Notes: generated by a model not told the origin, from the sequence alone. DNA of 64,000 nt from Dorea_D hominis (GCF_014287705.1 NZ_JACOOY010000002.1:186001-250000); one strand, 5' to 3'; shown: positions 35,798 through 45,582, counted from the stretch's first letter. Translations and numbers: made by a program.

Positions 35798-37423
35798 ATG
35801 ATCCAAATTTCAAATCTGAAACTACAGATTCCACATACAACAAAGCGTCTTAAGGAAAAAGCTTTGAAACAACTGCACATCCGCGAGCAGGACCTTATCG
35901 GATTCCGGATTGCAAAACGTTCTCTGGATGCACGGAAAAAGCCGGTGTTGTATTATGTCTATACACTGGAACTGTCAGTAAAAAACGAAGCAGGATTACA
36001 GAAGAAAAATCTGCCGAAAAATGTAAACGTCTGCAAAGCAAAGCCGATATATGCACCGGTTCCAACCGGCACAGAAACACTTGCACATGCGCCGATAATC
36101 GCCGGAAGCGGACCGGCAGGATTATTCTGTGCATATAGCCTGGCAAAAATGGGCTATGCACCGGTTCTTGTAGAGCGGGGAGAAGATGTGGATACACGAA
36201 TGCAGGATGTAGAAGCGTTCTGGAACGGAGGCTCTTTAAAGCCCAATTCCAATGTCCAGTTCGGAGAAGGTGGAGCCGGAACGTTTTCAGACGGAAAACT
36301 GAATACGTTGGTTCACGATAAAGAGGGCAGAGGCAGAGCTGTTCTGGAAACATTTGTAAAATTCGGAGCGCCTAAAAAAATTCTTTATGATAATAAACCA
36401 CATGTAGGGACAGATATTCTTGCTGTTGTTGTAAAACGTATGAGAGAAGAAATCTGCCGTCTGGGCGGACAAGTCCATTTTCATACACAGGTAACAGAAC
36501 TTTTAACAGAAGAGGGAAAGCTTACCGGAATAAAACTTCAGGATACACATAGTGGCGAAGTGACAGACAAGCCAACGCAGGCACTTGTCCTTGCAATCGG
36601 ACACAGTGCAAGAGATACATTTGAAATGCTGAAAAGAAAAGAAATTCCGATGACAACAAAGGCTTTTGCGGTTGGTGTCCGTGTGGAACATAAACAGTCC
36701 ATGATCAATGAAAATCAGTATGGAAGCGCACAGCCGGATGGACTTCCGGCAGCTCCATATAAATTGACTGTCAATCTGGAAAATGGAAGAGGCGTCTATA
36801 CTTTCTGTATGTGTCCGGGCGGATATGTCGTGAATGCATCTTCGGAAGCCGGAAGACTTGCCGTAAATGGAATGAGTTACAGTGGCAGAGATGGTCAAAA
36901 TGCGAACAGTGCAGTTATTGTCACGGTAACACCGGAAGATTACGGCACGGATGATGTACTTGCAGGAATGGCATTTCAGCGGAAACTCGAGGAAGCCGCA
37001 TACAGAGCAGGAGAAGGGAAAATCCCGGTGCAGTTATTCGGAGATTTCTGTGAAGACAAAGCTTCTGAAGCAGAAGGCAGAGTTACCCCACAGATGAAAG
37101 GTGCATATCACTGGACGAACCTGCGTCCGGTATTCCCGGAAGTGATCGCTGATTCACTGGAAGAGGGGATACGCTCGTTTGATCAGAAGATAAAGGGATA
37201 TGCGGATGCGGATACGGTGCTTTCAGGAGTGGAGAGCAGGACATCCTCTCCGGTACGCATTCTGCGGGATGAGACACTGCAGAGCAGCGTGCGCGGACTT
37301 TACCCTTGCGGAGAGGGCGCAGGGTATGCCGGAGGAATTACTTCCGCTGCAATGGACGGGCTTAAGACAGCCGAAGCAATCAGCCGGGTTTACCGTCCTT
37401 TCGACATATCTGGTACATGTTAA
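35798..37423 (+). CDS. FAD-dependent dehydrogenase (COG2509 type)
   Basis: 541 residues. A ferredoxin-like N-terminal region (about 1-85) precedes the FAD site IIAGSGPAGLFCAYSLAKMGYAPVLVERG, then VQFGEGGAGTFSDGKLNT and the C-terminal GLYPCGEGAGYAGGITSAAMDGLKTAEAI. This family is uncharacterised. GGAGTTAAAACGG precedes ATG 35798. With the two genes before it, it forms a metabolic trio of unknown purpose between miaA and the radC-mre operon. Confidence 0.85.
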   Translation: MIQISNLKLQIPHTTKRLKEKALKQLHIREQDLIGFRIAKRSLDARKKPVLYYVYTLELSVKNEAGLQKKNLPKNVNVCKAKPIYAPVPTGTETLAHAPIIAGSGPAGLFCAYSLAKMGYAPVLVERGEDVDTRMQDVEAFWNGGSLKPNSNVQFGEGGAGTFSDGKLNTLVHDKEGRGRAVLETFVKFGAPKKILYDNKPHVGTDILAVVVKRMREEICRLGGQVHFHTQVTELLTEEGKLTGIKLQDTHSGEVTDKPTQALVLAIGHSARDTFEMLKRKEIPMTTKAFAVGVRVEHKQSMINENQYGSAQPDGLPAAPYKLTVNLENGRGVYTFCMCPGGYVVNASSEAGRLAVNGMSYSGRDGQNANSAVIVTVTPEDYGTDDVLAGMAFQRKLEEAAYRAGEGKIPVQLFGDFCEDKASEAEGRVTPQMKGAYHWTNLRPVFPEVIADSLEEGIRSFDQKIKGYADADTVLSGVESRTSSPVRILRDETLQSSVRGLYPCGEGAGYAGGITSAAMDGLKTAEAISRVYRPFDISGTC

Positions 37424-37445
37424 GAAAAAATTAATGGGATAACTC

Positions 37446-37474
37446 TATACACTTTTTCGGAAATATGATAAAAT
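37446..37474 (+). promoter_or_regulatory. Candidate promoter of the DUF4321-radC-mre operon
   Basis: TATACA (37446-37451), 17-bp spacer, TAAAAT (37469-37474), about 46 nt before the DUF4321 start. This is the first gap of any size before the long shape/division operon. Confidence 0.4.
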
Positions 37475-37519
37475 GTATTGAGTTTTTCGAAGAGATAAAC
37501 ACGAGGAGGAGTACATATT

Positions 37520-37780
37520 ATGAAGGGAAAAGGAGGCAAAAACGCCTGGGCTTTATTTCTGCTATTACTGGCAGGGATTGTTCTTGGTGGTTTTATTGGC
37601 ATGCTGGCAGACGGTGTATCTTCACTGAACTGGCTCAGCTATGGACAGACGTTCGGACTGGATGATCCGGTGGTTCTGAATCTGGGACTGCTTGTTGTGA
37701 CATTCGGACTTACAATTAAAATTACCATTGCAAGCATCATTGGCGTGATTGTAGCAATTTTCATTTATCGTTTCCTTTAA
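37520..37780 (+). CDS. DUF4321 membrane protein
   Basis: 86 residues, two membrane helices (about 10-28 and 55-82), with a short LNWLSYGQTFGLDDPVVLNLGLL loop typical of DUF4321. Commonly found beside radC/maf and the mre genes in Clostridia; function unknown. GAGGAGGAG precedes ATG 37520. Confidence 0.82.
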   Translation: MKGKGGKNAWALFLLLLAGIVLGGFIGMLADGVSSLNWLSYGQTFGLDDPVVLNLGLLVVTFGLTIKITIASIIGVIVAIFIYRFL

Positions 37781-37822
37781 TTTAAGATTTTAAAGGGATC
37801 GTCGTACGAATCTAAAGATGAG

Positions 37823-38524
37823 ATGAATCAATCAAATACCATGAAAGAAATTCCAAGTGTGGAACGGCCTTATGAGAAATGTGTGGAGATGGGACCGGAG
37901 AGTTTGACAGATATCGAACTTCTGGCAGTGTTTCTCCGTACGGGGACCAAAGGTGAGAATGCTGTTGAACTGGCGAAAAGGATCTTATATGATTCCGGTC
38001 AGAACGGGATTCTGGGTATTCACCATTTTTCCTTACCCAGGCTTCTTAAGCTTAAGGGAATAGGGAAAGTGAAAGCCATACAGATTCTGTGTCTGTCAGA
38101 GCTGGCAAAACGATTGGCAAAAGCGTCTGCGAAAGAGCATCTCAGATTTTCATCCCCCACATCAATAGCTGATTATTATATGGAAGATTTACGGCATGAG
38201 AGTCAGGAAGTTATGAAACTTCTGATGCTGAATACAAAAGCGGAACTGATCTGTGAACGAAACATTTCAAAAGGAACAGTGAAAGCATCGATCATTACGC
38301 CGCGAGAGCTTTTTGTGGAAGCTTTGAAACAGGAAGCTGTATCCATTGTGCTGTTACATAATCATCCGAGCGGAGATCCGACTCCGAGCGCGGATGACCG
38401 ACTGATCACAGGTCGTATCGCACAGGCAGGAGCGCTGGTTGGAATTGATTTGTTAGATCATATTATTATTGGCAATCATTGTTATATGAGCTTTCGCGAA
38501 GAAGGACTATTAGAAAATGCTTGA
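37823..38524 (+). CDS. radC: RadC family JAB/MPN protein
   Basis: 233 residues. N-terminal helix-hairpin-helix-like region (LPRLLKLKGIGKVKAIQI) and a C-terminal JAB metalloprotease-like domain with HNHPSGDPTPSADD (zinc ligands His/His/Asp) and the earlier Glu. The old DNA-repair role is doubtful; the JAB fold suggests a hydrolase. Located directly before mreB as in many Gram-positives. ATG 37841 is an alternative start. Confidence 0.93.
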   Translation: MNQSNTMKEIPSVERPYEKCVEMGPESLTDIELLAVFLRTGTKGENAVELAKRILYDSGQNGILGIHHFSLPRLLKLKGIGKVKAIQILCLSELAKRLAKASAKEHLRFSSPTSIADYYMEDLRHESQEVMKLLMLNTKAELICERNISKGTVKASIITPRELFVEALKQEAVSIVLLHNHPSGDPTPSADDRLITGRIAQAGALVGIDLLDHIIIGNHCYMSFREEGLLENA

Positions 38525-38541
38525 GAAAGGATAAATATCAG

Positions 38542-39564
38542 ATGGCAAGAAATACTTACGGACTGGATCTTGGATCTTATGAGATCAAGGTATATGATAA
38601 GAAAAAAGATACGATCTGGAAAGAAAAAGATGTAATTGCGATCAAAGACGGTACGGAGATTTTCGCTGTCGGAGATGATGCATATGGCATGTATGAGAAA
38701 GCACCGGACAACATTAATGTTGTATTTCCAATGAAGGAGGGTGTAATTTCCCATTTTAATGATATGCAGTTTTTGCTCCAGAATCTGTTGAAGAAAGGAA
38801 GACAGTTCGCCAGAGGTTCGGAATATGTAATCGCAGTTCCGACGGATGTGACAGAAGTTGAGAAAAAGGCATTCTTTGACCTGGTGATCCATTCTACTGC
38901 AAAGGCAAAAGAAGTAAATATCGTGGAGCGTTCCATTGCAGATGCAGTCGGGCTCGGACTTGATGTCAAAGAGACAAAGGGTGTGCTTATCGTGAATTTT
39001 GGCGGTGAGACGACAGAACTATCGGTTCTTGCAGAAGGCGGTATGGTTTTGAACCGGCTGTTAAAGCTCGGCGGAACAGCCTATGACCAGGCAATCGTTA
39101 ATCTGGTGCGGCACAGCCATGATTTCCTGATCGGTCATCATACAGCTGAGATCTTAAGAAAACGTTTCGGCGTTTTTACCGGCGAGAAAGATGCAGCACT
39201 GTCTGTTGCAGGACGTGATCTAATCACAGGACTTCCAATGCGTAAGACAATTTCTTATACATTGATCCGTGCAGCGCTTCGTGATCCTTTGCTGGACTGC
39301 GTACGCGCCATTCATTCCTTACTTGACAGGACACCACCGGAAGTACGCAAAGCGATTCATGAGAACGGGATCTACCTGACTGGTGGCATGGCATATATGC
39401 CGGGACTTGAGACCTATATCGAGAAGGCAACCGGTATCCATACATCGACGTCGTCGGAACCGGACATTTGTGTCGTAAACGGATTAGAGAAAATCATTAA
39501 ATCAAAAGAATTAAGCAAACTTGCATACTCAATGTTAGATCAAAATTATAGGTGGATGAGATAA
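38542..39564 (+). CDS. mreB: MreB-like rod-shape actin homologue with altered nucleotide motifs
   Basis: 340 residues; forms membrane filaments that guide wall elongation together with MreC, MreD, RodA and PBP2, the genes that follow. Phosphate-1 is GLDLGSYEIKVY and the adenosine motif is YLTGGMAYMPGLE. Phosphate-2 reads VNFGGETTE (Asn152, Glu156), where canonical MreB has DIGGGTTE, and the catalytic-region 'IEEPMAAAIG' reads VERSIADAVG. So it is divergent at the ATPase site. I use ATG 38542 (GAGAAAGGA upstream); the longer frame from 38479 overlaps radC without support. Confidence 0.85.
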   Translation: MARNTYGLDLGSYEIKVYDKKKDTIWKEKDVIAIKDGTEIFAVGDDAYGMYEKAPDNINVVFPMKEGVISHFNDMQFLLQNLLKKGRQFARGSEYVIAVPTDVTEVEKKAFFDLVIHSTAKAKEVNIVERSIADAVGLGLDVKETKGVLIVNFGGETTELSVLAEGGMVLNRLLKLGGTAYDQAIVNLVRHSHDFLIGHHTAEILRKRFGVFTGEKDAALSVAGRDLITGLPMRKTISYTLIRAALRDPLLDCVRAIHSLLDRTPPEVRKAIHENGIYLTGGMAYMPGLETYIEKATGIHTSTSSEPDICVVNGLEKIIKSKELSKLAYSMLDQNYRWMR

Positions 39565-39565
39565 T

Positions 39566-40435
39566 ATGAAGATAAAGAATCAATCGTCACTTCCAAGCAA
39601 ATACTGGCTTCTGATCATAGCGGTTGTCTGTATACTTCTGATGGGAATTGAACATTTTACCGGCCATGCCGGTCCGGTTACTTTTGTTGCCAACTATACG
39701 GTTATTCCAATGGAAAAAGGGATCAGCTATGCCGGTACATGGATGAGTGACGTATCCAAAAACTTTCAGACAATGAAAGATATGACGAAGGAAAACAAAA
39801 AATTACAGAAAAAAGTAGATGAGCTTACAACCGATAATACAAGGCTCCGTCAGGAACAGTATGAACTGGACAGGCTCAAGCAGTTATACAAACTGGATGA
39901 AAACTACTCGGATTATAAGAAAATCGGAGCGCATGTCATTGCCGATAATGGCACGAACTGGTTCAGTGATTTTATAATTGATAAGGGAAGCAAAGACGGT
40001 ATCAAAAAGAACTGCAACGTTCTTGCCGGAAGCGGTCTGGTCGGTATTGTCACAGAAGTCGGACCACATTATGCAAGAGTTCGTGCATTGATTGATGATG
40101 CAAGCAATGTCAGTGCAATGATGCTTTCTACTTCAGATACCTGTATTGTCCGCGGAGATTTAAAACTTGCCTCTGACGGACGACTCCGTTTTGAAAAACT
40201 TGCCAATAACGACAATAAGATTGAAGTGGGAGAGCAGGTTGTCACATCCCACGTCAGTGACCGCTACTTACAGGGACTGTTTATCGGATATGTCAGTGAA
40301 GTGAAGGTAGATTCCAACAATCTGACGCGTTCTGGTTATATTACACCAGCTGTTGATTACAGCAAGATCCAGGAAGTGCTTGTCATTACAAAAACCAAGC
40401 AGGAGATGATCAGCAGCCGGTCAAAAAAGAAGTAA
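39566..40435 (+). CDS. mreC: Rod shape-determining protein MreC
   Basis: 289 residues. One N-terminal membrane helix (about 13-35), a coiled coil (about 65-110, MTKENKKLQKKVDELTTDNTRLRQE), and the two beta-barrel domains (VIADNGTNWFSDFIIDKGS...NVLAGSGLVGIVTEVG). It links MreB to the external wall-synthesis enzymes. Starts 1 nt after the mreB stop. Confidence 0.96.
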   Translation: MKIKNQSSLPSKYWLLIIAVVCILLMGIEHFTGHAGPVTFVANYTVIPMEKGISYAGTWMSDVSKNFQTMKDMTKENKKLQKKVDELTTDNTRLRQEQYELDRLKQLYKLDENYSDYKKIGAHVIADNGTNWFSDFIIDKGSKDGIKKNCNVLAGSGLVGIVTEVGPHYARVRALIDDASNVSAMMLSTSDTCIVRGDLKLASDGRLRFEKLANNDNKIEVGEQVVTSHVSDRYLQGLFIGYVSEVKVDSNNLTRSGYITPAVDYSKIQEVLVITKTKQEMISSRSKKK

Positions 40436-40451
40436 GAAGGAGTAAGGATTC

Positions 40452-40970
40452 ATGAAAAGAAAAGTAATTACTTTTTTCATCATATTAATCAGTTTCCTTT
40501 TGCAAAGTACGCTATTTGTCAAACTGAAATTCGGTGCAGTAAGTCCGAATCTTATGCTCGTAGTAACGTCCTCCTTCGGATTTATGAGAGGACGCAAATC
40601 CGGAATAGCTGTCGGTGCCATATCCGGACTTTTAGTAGATATATTCTGGGGACAGCTCCTTGGATTTCATACACTGCTATATACCGTGATCGGATATCTG
40701 AACGGTTCGTTTGAGCGCCTTTTTTACGATGAAGATATCAAACTTCCGATCGTACTGATCTCCGCAAGCGAATTCTTATATGGAATCTGTATCTATGTAT
40801 TTGTATATATGCTGCAGGGAGACTTTGCATTTGGAACATACCTGTTCAGTATTATTATACCGGAACTTGTATACACCATACTGGTAACCCTGATCCTTTA
40901 TCAGGTGATCCTTCATATTAACCGAAAACTTGAATCAGAAGAACAAAGGAGTGCTAGTAAATTTGTCTAA
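40452..40970 (+). CDS. mreD: Rod shape-determining protein MreD
   Basis: 172 residues, about five or six membrane helices. PNLMLVVTSSFGFMRGRKSGIAVGAISGLLVDIFWG is the MreD signature. Its 3' end overlaps the start of the PBP2 gene by 8 nt. Confidence 0.94.
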   Translation: MKRKVITFFIILISFLLQSTLFVKLKFGAVSPNLMLVVTSSFGFMRGRKSGIAVGAISGLLVDIFWGQLLGFHTLLYTVIGYLNGSFERLFYDEDIKLPIVLISASEFLYGICIYVFVYMLQGDFAFGTYLFSIIIPELVYTILVTLILYQVILHINRKLESEEQRSASKFV

Positions 40971-43902
40971 TTTATTCGAACGATTGAGAGATCGTATTGC
41001 AGAAATATTTAAATCCAGAATATTTGTTGCCGTTGTTGTATTCTGTATTATGTCTGCGGTTTTGGTACAGCGTGTCTTTTATTTGCAGATTGTAAAAGGG
41101 CAGGAATATCTGGATAACTATAAACTGCAAATCCAGAAAACAAAAGATGTTGAAGGTACCCGCGGGAATATTTATGACCGTAACGGAAAGCTGCTTGCTT
41201 ATAATGAACTGGCATATTCTGTTACGATTGAAGATAACGGAGAGTATGATACTTTAAAAGAAAAGAACAAAGCTCTGAACAAGATCATCACAACGGTAAT
41301 CAAGATGGTTGAATCAAATAGTGATACGGTGATCAATAACTTTGGTATTATTCTTGACAAGGATAAAGAATATGTATTTGCCGCAGAATCAGATACACAG
41401 AGACTTCGTTTTGTTGCCGATGTTTACGGCAAGAGGACGATCGATGAGCTCAGCAAAGAGCAGAAAAATGAATCTGCTGCAGATATTATCCATTACCTCT
41501 GCACAGACAAGCGGAGTGGTTACGGAATCAATGAGAAGAAGCTGGATAAGCAGAGTGTTCTTAAGCTGATCAATATTCGCTATGCGATCGCTTTGAACAG
41601 TTATCAGAAATACATTGCAACAACGATTGCAGAAGATGTCAGCGATGATACCGTTGCAGATGTAATGGAAAATATGGATCATTTACAGGGAGTCAATATC
41701 GATGAGAAATCACTCCGTAAATATACGAACAGCAAATGTTTCGCCAATCTGATCGGTTATACCGGACAGATTTCTACGGAAGAATACGATGCGTTGAGCC
41801 AAAAAAAACAGAAAGAATACGATAAGACCGATACCGTTGGTAAAGCCGGTATTGAAAAAACAATGGATACAACCTTAAAAGGTAAAAAAGGAACAGTCAA
41901 GCTGTATGTTAATAACGTAGGTAAAGTTCTGGATACTGTTCAGGGCAAGAAGGCAAAAGCAGGAAACGACCTTTATCTTACAATTGATGCGGATCTGCAG
42001 GTTGCAGCTTATAATATTCTGGAACAGGAACTTGCCGGAATTATATTAAGTAAATTGCAGAATACTTTGAATTATGACCGTACGAAGGTATCCGACGGAA
42101 GTGATGTGATCATTCCGGTTGGTGATGTATATAATTCCTTCATTTCCAATGATATTCTGGATATGACACATTTTTCGGATGATGATGCCAAGTCTACAGA
42201 AAAGGCAGTTCACAAAACATTTTCATCCAATAAAAAAGCCGTGCTTAAAAAGCTCAAAAAAATGTTAAACAGTTCAGGTGCTGCCGCATATAAAGATCAG
42301 TCAAAGGAATATCAGGCATACTTGAGTTACCTTGTTAATGATATGCTGACAAGCAATAATAAAGTACTGCTTTCAGGAAAAATCGATTCCAGTGACAAAA
42401 CTTACAAAGCATGGCATGATTCTGAGACAATCAACATTAAAAAGTATCTGAACTATGCGATTTCCAAGAACTGGATTGATACTTCAAAATTAACAAATTA
42501 TATGCCGAAGAGCGGAAAATATTCGGATTCTACAGAGCTATACAAAGCACTTGTTTCGTATATCATGGACGGACTGAAATCAAACAGCAGTTTTGATAAG
42601 ATGATATACAAGTACATGATCAAAGCCGGTACAATCACCGGACGCCAGATTTGTCTGATGTTATATGAGCAGAATGTGCTGAAGAAGAGTGATGCACAGT
42701 ATGCACAGTTAAAAGCCGGTAGTCTTGGCTCTTATGATTTTATCCGTGCAAAGATCAAGAAACTGGAAATCACGCCGGGCGAGCTGGGACTGGAACCATC
42801 TACAGGCTCACTTGTCATGACGGATCCAAATAATGGAGATGTGCTGGCATGTGTATCTTATCCGGGATATGACAATAACAAGCTGGCAAATACAATGGAT
42901 TCCAATTATTACAGCAAGCTGTTAAATGACAGTTCCAGACCGTTATATAACAGTGCAACGCAGGAAAAGACAGCGCCCGGTTCCACATACAAGCCACTGT
43001 CTGCAATTGCCGGATTATCGGAAGGTGTTATTACAACATCATCTATTATTAATTGTTCCGGTATTTATAAGAAAGTAACACCGAATCCAAAATGCTGGGC
43101 TTATCCGAGTGCGCATGGAAGTCTGAACGTCTCACAGGCAATCCAGCATTCCTGCAACAGCTTCTTCTATGAAGTCGGATACCGTCTGAGTCTGAAACAG
43201 AATGGACTGAATCAGATACAGTCAGACAATGCAGAAGGAAAAGCAACTTCTTCTTATTATTCCAGCGACCGTGGACTTAATGTACTGAAGAAATATGCGA
43301 AAAAATTCGGACTTGGAAGTACTTCCGGTATTGAGATTCCGGAGGCGCAGCCACAGATTTCTGATGATTCTTCTGTTCCGTCAGCAATTGGACAAGGTAC
43401 AAATAACTACACGACCAGCCAGCTTGCAAGATATATTACAACTGTTGCAAATAAAGGAACTGTATACAATTTGACAGTTCTTGATAAAGTAACCAATGTT
43501 AAAGGAAAGAGGATCAAATCTTACAAAGCCAAAGTAAAGAATAAGATCACAGATGTTCCGGATTCCACTTGGAGTGCAGTACACACAGGTATGCGTAATG
43601 TGGTACTTCTGGAACATAATGATATTTTCTCGAGCCTGAATCATACAAATCTCGCAATTTCCGGTAAAACCGGTACTGCACAGCAGGGAAAGACACATCC
43701 GGATCATGGATTGTTTGTCGGATTTGCGCCAAGCAATTCTCCGGAAGTCGCATGGGCAATCCGTATTGCAAACGGATACAGCTCTTCCCGTGCGGCCGAA
43801 GTCGGAAGAGATGTTATGAAATACTATTACAACAAAGGCGACAAGAAGAAGATCATCACCGGAGAAGCTGCAACGATTGGAAGCGGTTCCGGAGGCGACT
43901 AA
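40963..43902 (+). CDS. mrdA: Penicillin-binding protein 2 (elongation transpeptidase)
   Basis: 979 residues, longer than the 600-700 of typical PBP2. One membrane helix, then the dimerisation domain (VEGTRGNIYDRNGKLLAYN), then an inserted, Lys/Ser-rich helical region of about 250 residues (about 380-620), then the transpeptidase domain with S674TYK, S730CN and K902TG. It cross-links peptidoglycan for rod elongation with RodA (gene at 45579). The start is TTG 40963 with AGGAG 11 nt upstream; longer in-frame versions lack a ribosome-binding site. The insertion also occurs in clostridial PBP2s. Confidence 0.93.
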   Translation: MSNLFERLRDRIAEIFKSRIFVAVVVFCIMSAVLVQRVFYLQIVKGQEYLDNYKLQIQKTKDVEGTRGNIYDRNGKLLAYNELAYSVTIEDNGEYDTLKEKNKALNKIITTVIKMVESNSDTVINNFGIILDKDKEYVFAAESDTQRLRFVADVYGKRTIDELSKEQKNESAADIIHYLCTDKRSGYGINEKKLDKQSVLKLINIRYAIALNSYQKYIATTIAEDVSDDTVADVMENMDHLQGVNIDEKSLRKYTNSKCFANLIGYTGQISTEEYDALSQKKQKEYDKTDTVGKAGIEKTMDTTLKGKKGTVKLYVNNVGKVLDTVQGKKAKAGNDLYLTIDADLQVAAYNILEQELAGIILSKLQNTLNYDRTKVSDGSDVIIPVGDVYNSFISNDILDMTHFSDDDAKSTEKAVHKTFSSNKKAVLKKLKKMLNSSGAAAYKDQSKEYQAYLSYLVNDMLTSNNKVLLSGKIDSSDKTYKAWHDSETINIKKYLNYAISKNWIDTSKLTNYMPKSGKYSDSTELYKALVSYIMDGLKSNSSFDKMIYKYMIKAGTITGRQICLMLYEQNVLKKSDAQYAQLKAGSLGSYDFIRAKIKKLEITPGELGLEPSTGSLVMTDPNNGDVLACVSYPGYDNNKLANTMDSNYYSKLLNDSSRPLYNSATQEKTAPGSTYKPLSAIAGLSEGVITTSSIINCSGIYKKVTPNPKCWAYPSAHGSLNVSQAIQHSCNSFFYEVGYRLSLKQNGLNQIQSDNAEGKATSSYYSSDRGLNVLKKYAKKFGLGSTSGIEIPEAQPQISDDSSVPSAIGQGTNNYTTSQLARYITTVANKGTVYNLTVLDKVTNVKGKRIKSYKAKVKNKITDVPDSTWSAVHTGMRNVVLLEHNDIFSSLNHTNLAISGKTGTAQQGKTHPDHGLFVGFAPSNSPEVAWAIRIANGYSSSRAAEVGRDVMKYYYNKGDKKKIITGEAATIGSGSGGD

Positions 43903-43921
43903 AAGAAAGAGGTGGTTCTAT

Positions 43922-44584
43922 GTGAAAGATCCTGTTCTGATCAAAAGTAACAGATATGGTATGACTCTTCGTTTTGATCCGGAACTTCCGTTTGATCTGT
44001 TAAGAGAACGGGTTCACGAAAAACTGCATGCATTTACTCATTTTTTTAATCATGCATGTATGGTAGTAACTTTTGAAGGGCGTACGTTTACGAAAGAGGA
44101 AGAACAGGCAATGGCAGAGACAATTGAAGAATCTGCCGGGATTCAGATTCTGTGCCTGACAGACACGGAAGATAATACACAGGAAACACATACTATAACA
44201 GATACTCCGGTGTCTGGCAGACATCTGTGCCGTAAGACAAGAGACAATACTTCTAATGATACAGCAGGTGAAGCTTATGACTCCGCAGAGACAATACACA
44301 CAGAGTATGGACTGTTCTACAGAGGCAATCTGAGAGGACGTGCCATCCTTGAAGCGGATAAAAGCATTGTAATTGTTGGAGATATTGAGACAGGCGCAAC
44401 TGTCATATGTAAGGGCAGCGTTACAGTGACCGGGACGATATACGGAACAGTCATTGCAGGCGCAACTGGAGATTATAATGCGATGATCGCAGCAATTGAT
44501 ATGAAGCCAGAATTGCTTCGAATCGGTGAGATCGAAGTAAAACCAGTAATAGGAGGAAGTTATTCATGGGCGAGGTTATTGTAA
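43922..44584 (+). CDS. minC: Septum site-determining protein MinC
   Basis: 220 residues. N-terminal FtsZ-inhibiting domain, a Thr/Asp/Glu-rich linker (about 85-130), and the C-terminal beta-helix (YRGNLRGRAILEADKSIVIVGDIETGA...GSVTVTGTIYGTVIAGA) that binds MinD. Start GTG 43922 with GAGGTG 7 nt upstream; an ATG two bases earlier reads ATG-TGA in another frame. It overlaps minD by 19 nt. Confidence 0.92.
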   Translation: MKDPVLIKSNRYGMTLRFDPELPFDLLRERVHEKLHAFTHFFNHACMVVTFEGRTFTKEEEQAMAETIEESAGIQILCLTDTEDNTQETHTITDTPVSGRHLCRKTRDNTSNDTAGEAYDSAETIHTEYGLFYRGNLRGRAILEADKSIVIVGDIETGATVICKGSVTVTGTIYGTVIAGATGDYNAMIAAIDMKPELLRIGEIEVKPVIGGSYSWARLL

Positions 44585-45357
44585 TTACTTCAGGAAAAGG
44601 CGGTGTAGGTAAAACAACTACAACAGCAAATATCGGTGCCGGCTTATCAGAAGCCGGCAAGAAGGTTGTCGTGATCGATACCGATCTCGGCCTTCGGAAC
44701 CTGGATGTAGTCATGGGACTGGAAAATCTCATCGTATACAACCTGGTAGATGTGATCGAAGGCTCCTGCCGCTTAAAACAGGCGCTTATAAGAGATAAAC
44801 GATATGAGAATCTATATCTTCTGCCTTCTGCACAGACGAAGGACAAGTCGGCAATATCACCGGGACAAATGAAAAAGCTGACTTCTGAATTAAAAGAAGA
44901 TTTTGATTATATCCTGCTGGATTGCCCGGCGGGAATTGAGCAGGGCTTCCATAATGCGATCGCAGGTGCTGACCGCGCACTTGTAGTCACAACTCCGGAA
45001 GTGTCTGCGATCCGTGACGCAGACCGTATCATCGGACTGCTGGAAAAAAGCGGTCTCAGGGATAACGCATTGATCATTAACCGGATCCGCATGGATATGG
45101 TCAGACGCGGCGATATGATGTCCGTGGATGATGTGACAGAGATTCTGTCGATCCCTCTGATCGGTGCATTGCCGGATGATGAACACGTCGTCATTGGCAC
45201 AAACCAGGGAGAACCCGTCATCGGAATTGACTCTCTGGCTGGAAAAGCGTATCGTAATATCAGCAGAAGAATTATGGGTGAAGATGTTCCATTTATGGAT
45301 CTTAACAGCAGCCACAAATTCTTTTCAAAGCTTTCTGGAATTTTCCGGAAAGGGTAG
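44566..45357 (+). CDS. minD: Septum site-determining ATPase MinD
   Basis: 263 residues. Deviant Walker A GKGGVGKTTTTANIG (about 10-24), VIDTDLGLRNLDVVMG, and the Walker B DYILLDCPAGIE. The C-terminal amphipathic membrane helix (about 246-263, LSGIFRKG end) would tether it. It positions MinC and is displaced by MinE. Confidence 0.97.
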   Translation: MGEVIVITSGKGGVGKTTTTANIGAGLSEAGKKVVVIDTDLGLRNLDVVMGLENLIVYNLVDVIEGSCRLKQALIRDKRYENLYLLPSAQTKDKSAISPGQMKKLTSELKEDFDYILLDCPAGIEQGFHNAIAGADRALVVTTPEVSAIRDADRIIGLLEKSGLRDNALIINRIRMDMVRRGDMMSVDDVTEILSIPLIGALPDDEHVVIGTNQGEPVIGIDSLAGKAYRNISRRIMGEDVPFMDLNSSHKFFSKLSGIFRKG

Positions 45358-45369
45358 GAGGCAGAGCCT

Positions 45370-45582
45370 ATGTTAAAAAAATCTTCTGTTTTTGTTGCAA
45401 AAAACCGTTTAAAAGCACTGGTTACCAGCGACAGGGTGAAATGCACACCAGATTCTTATGATAAAATATGTCGGGAATTGTATGAGACGCTTTCCAAGTA
45501 TATGGAATTTACAGAAGAGGATTTTAAAGTAGAAATATTCAGAACACAAATTTTAATTAGTTTTTCAGGAGAAGAAGAGTGA
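45370..45582 (+). CDS. minE: Cell division topological specificity factor MinE
   Basis: 70 residues, short but within the family: VAKNRLKALVTSDRVKCTPDSYDKICRELYETLSKY followed by a beta strand FKVEIF...ILISF. GGAGGCAGAGCC precedes ATG 45370. It ends over the rodA start (GTGA). Confidence 0.9.
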   Translation: MLKKSSVFVAKNRLKALVTSDRVKCTPDSYDKICRELYETLSKYMEFTEEDFKVEIFRTQILISFSGEEE

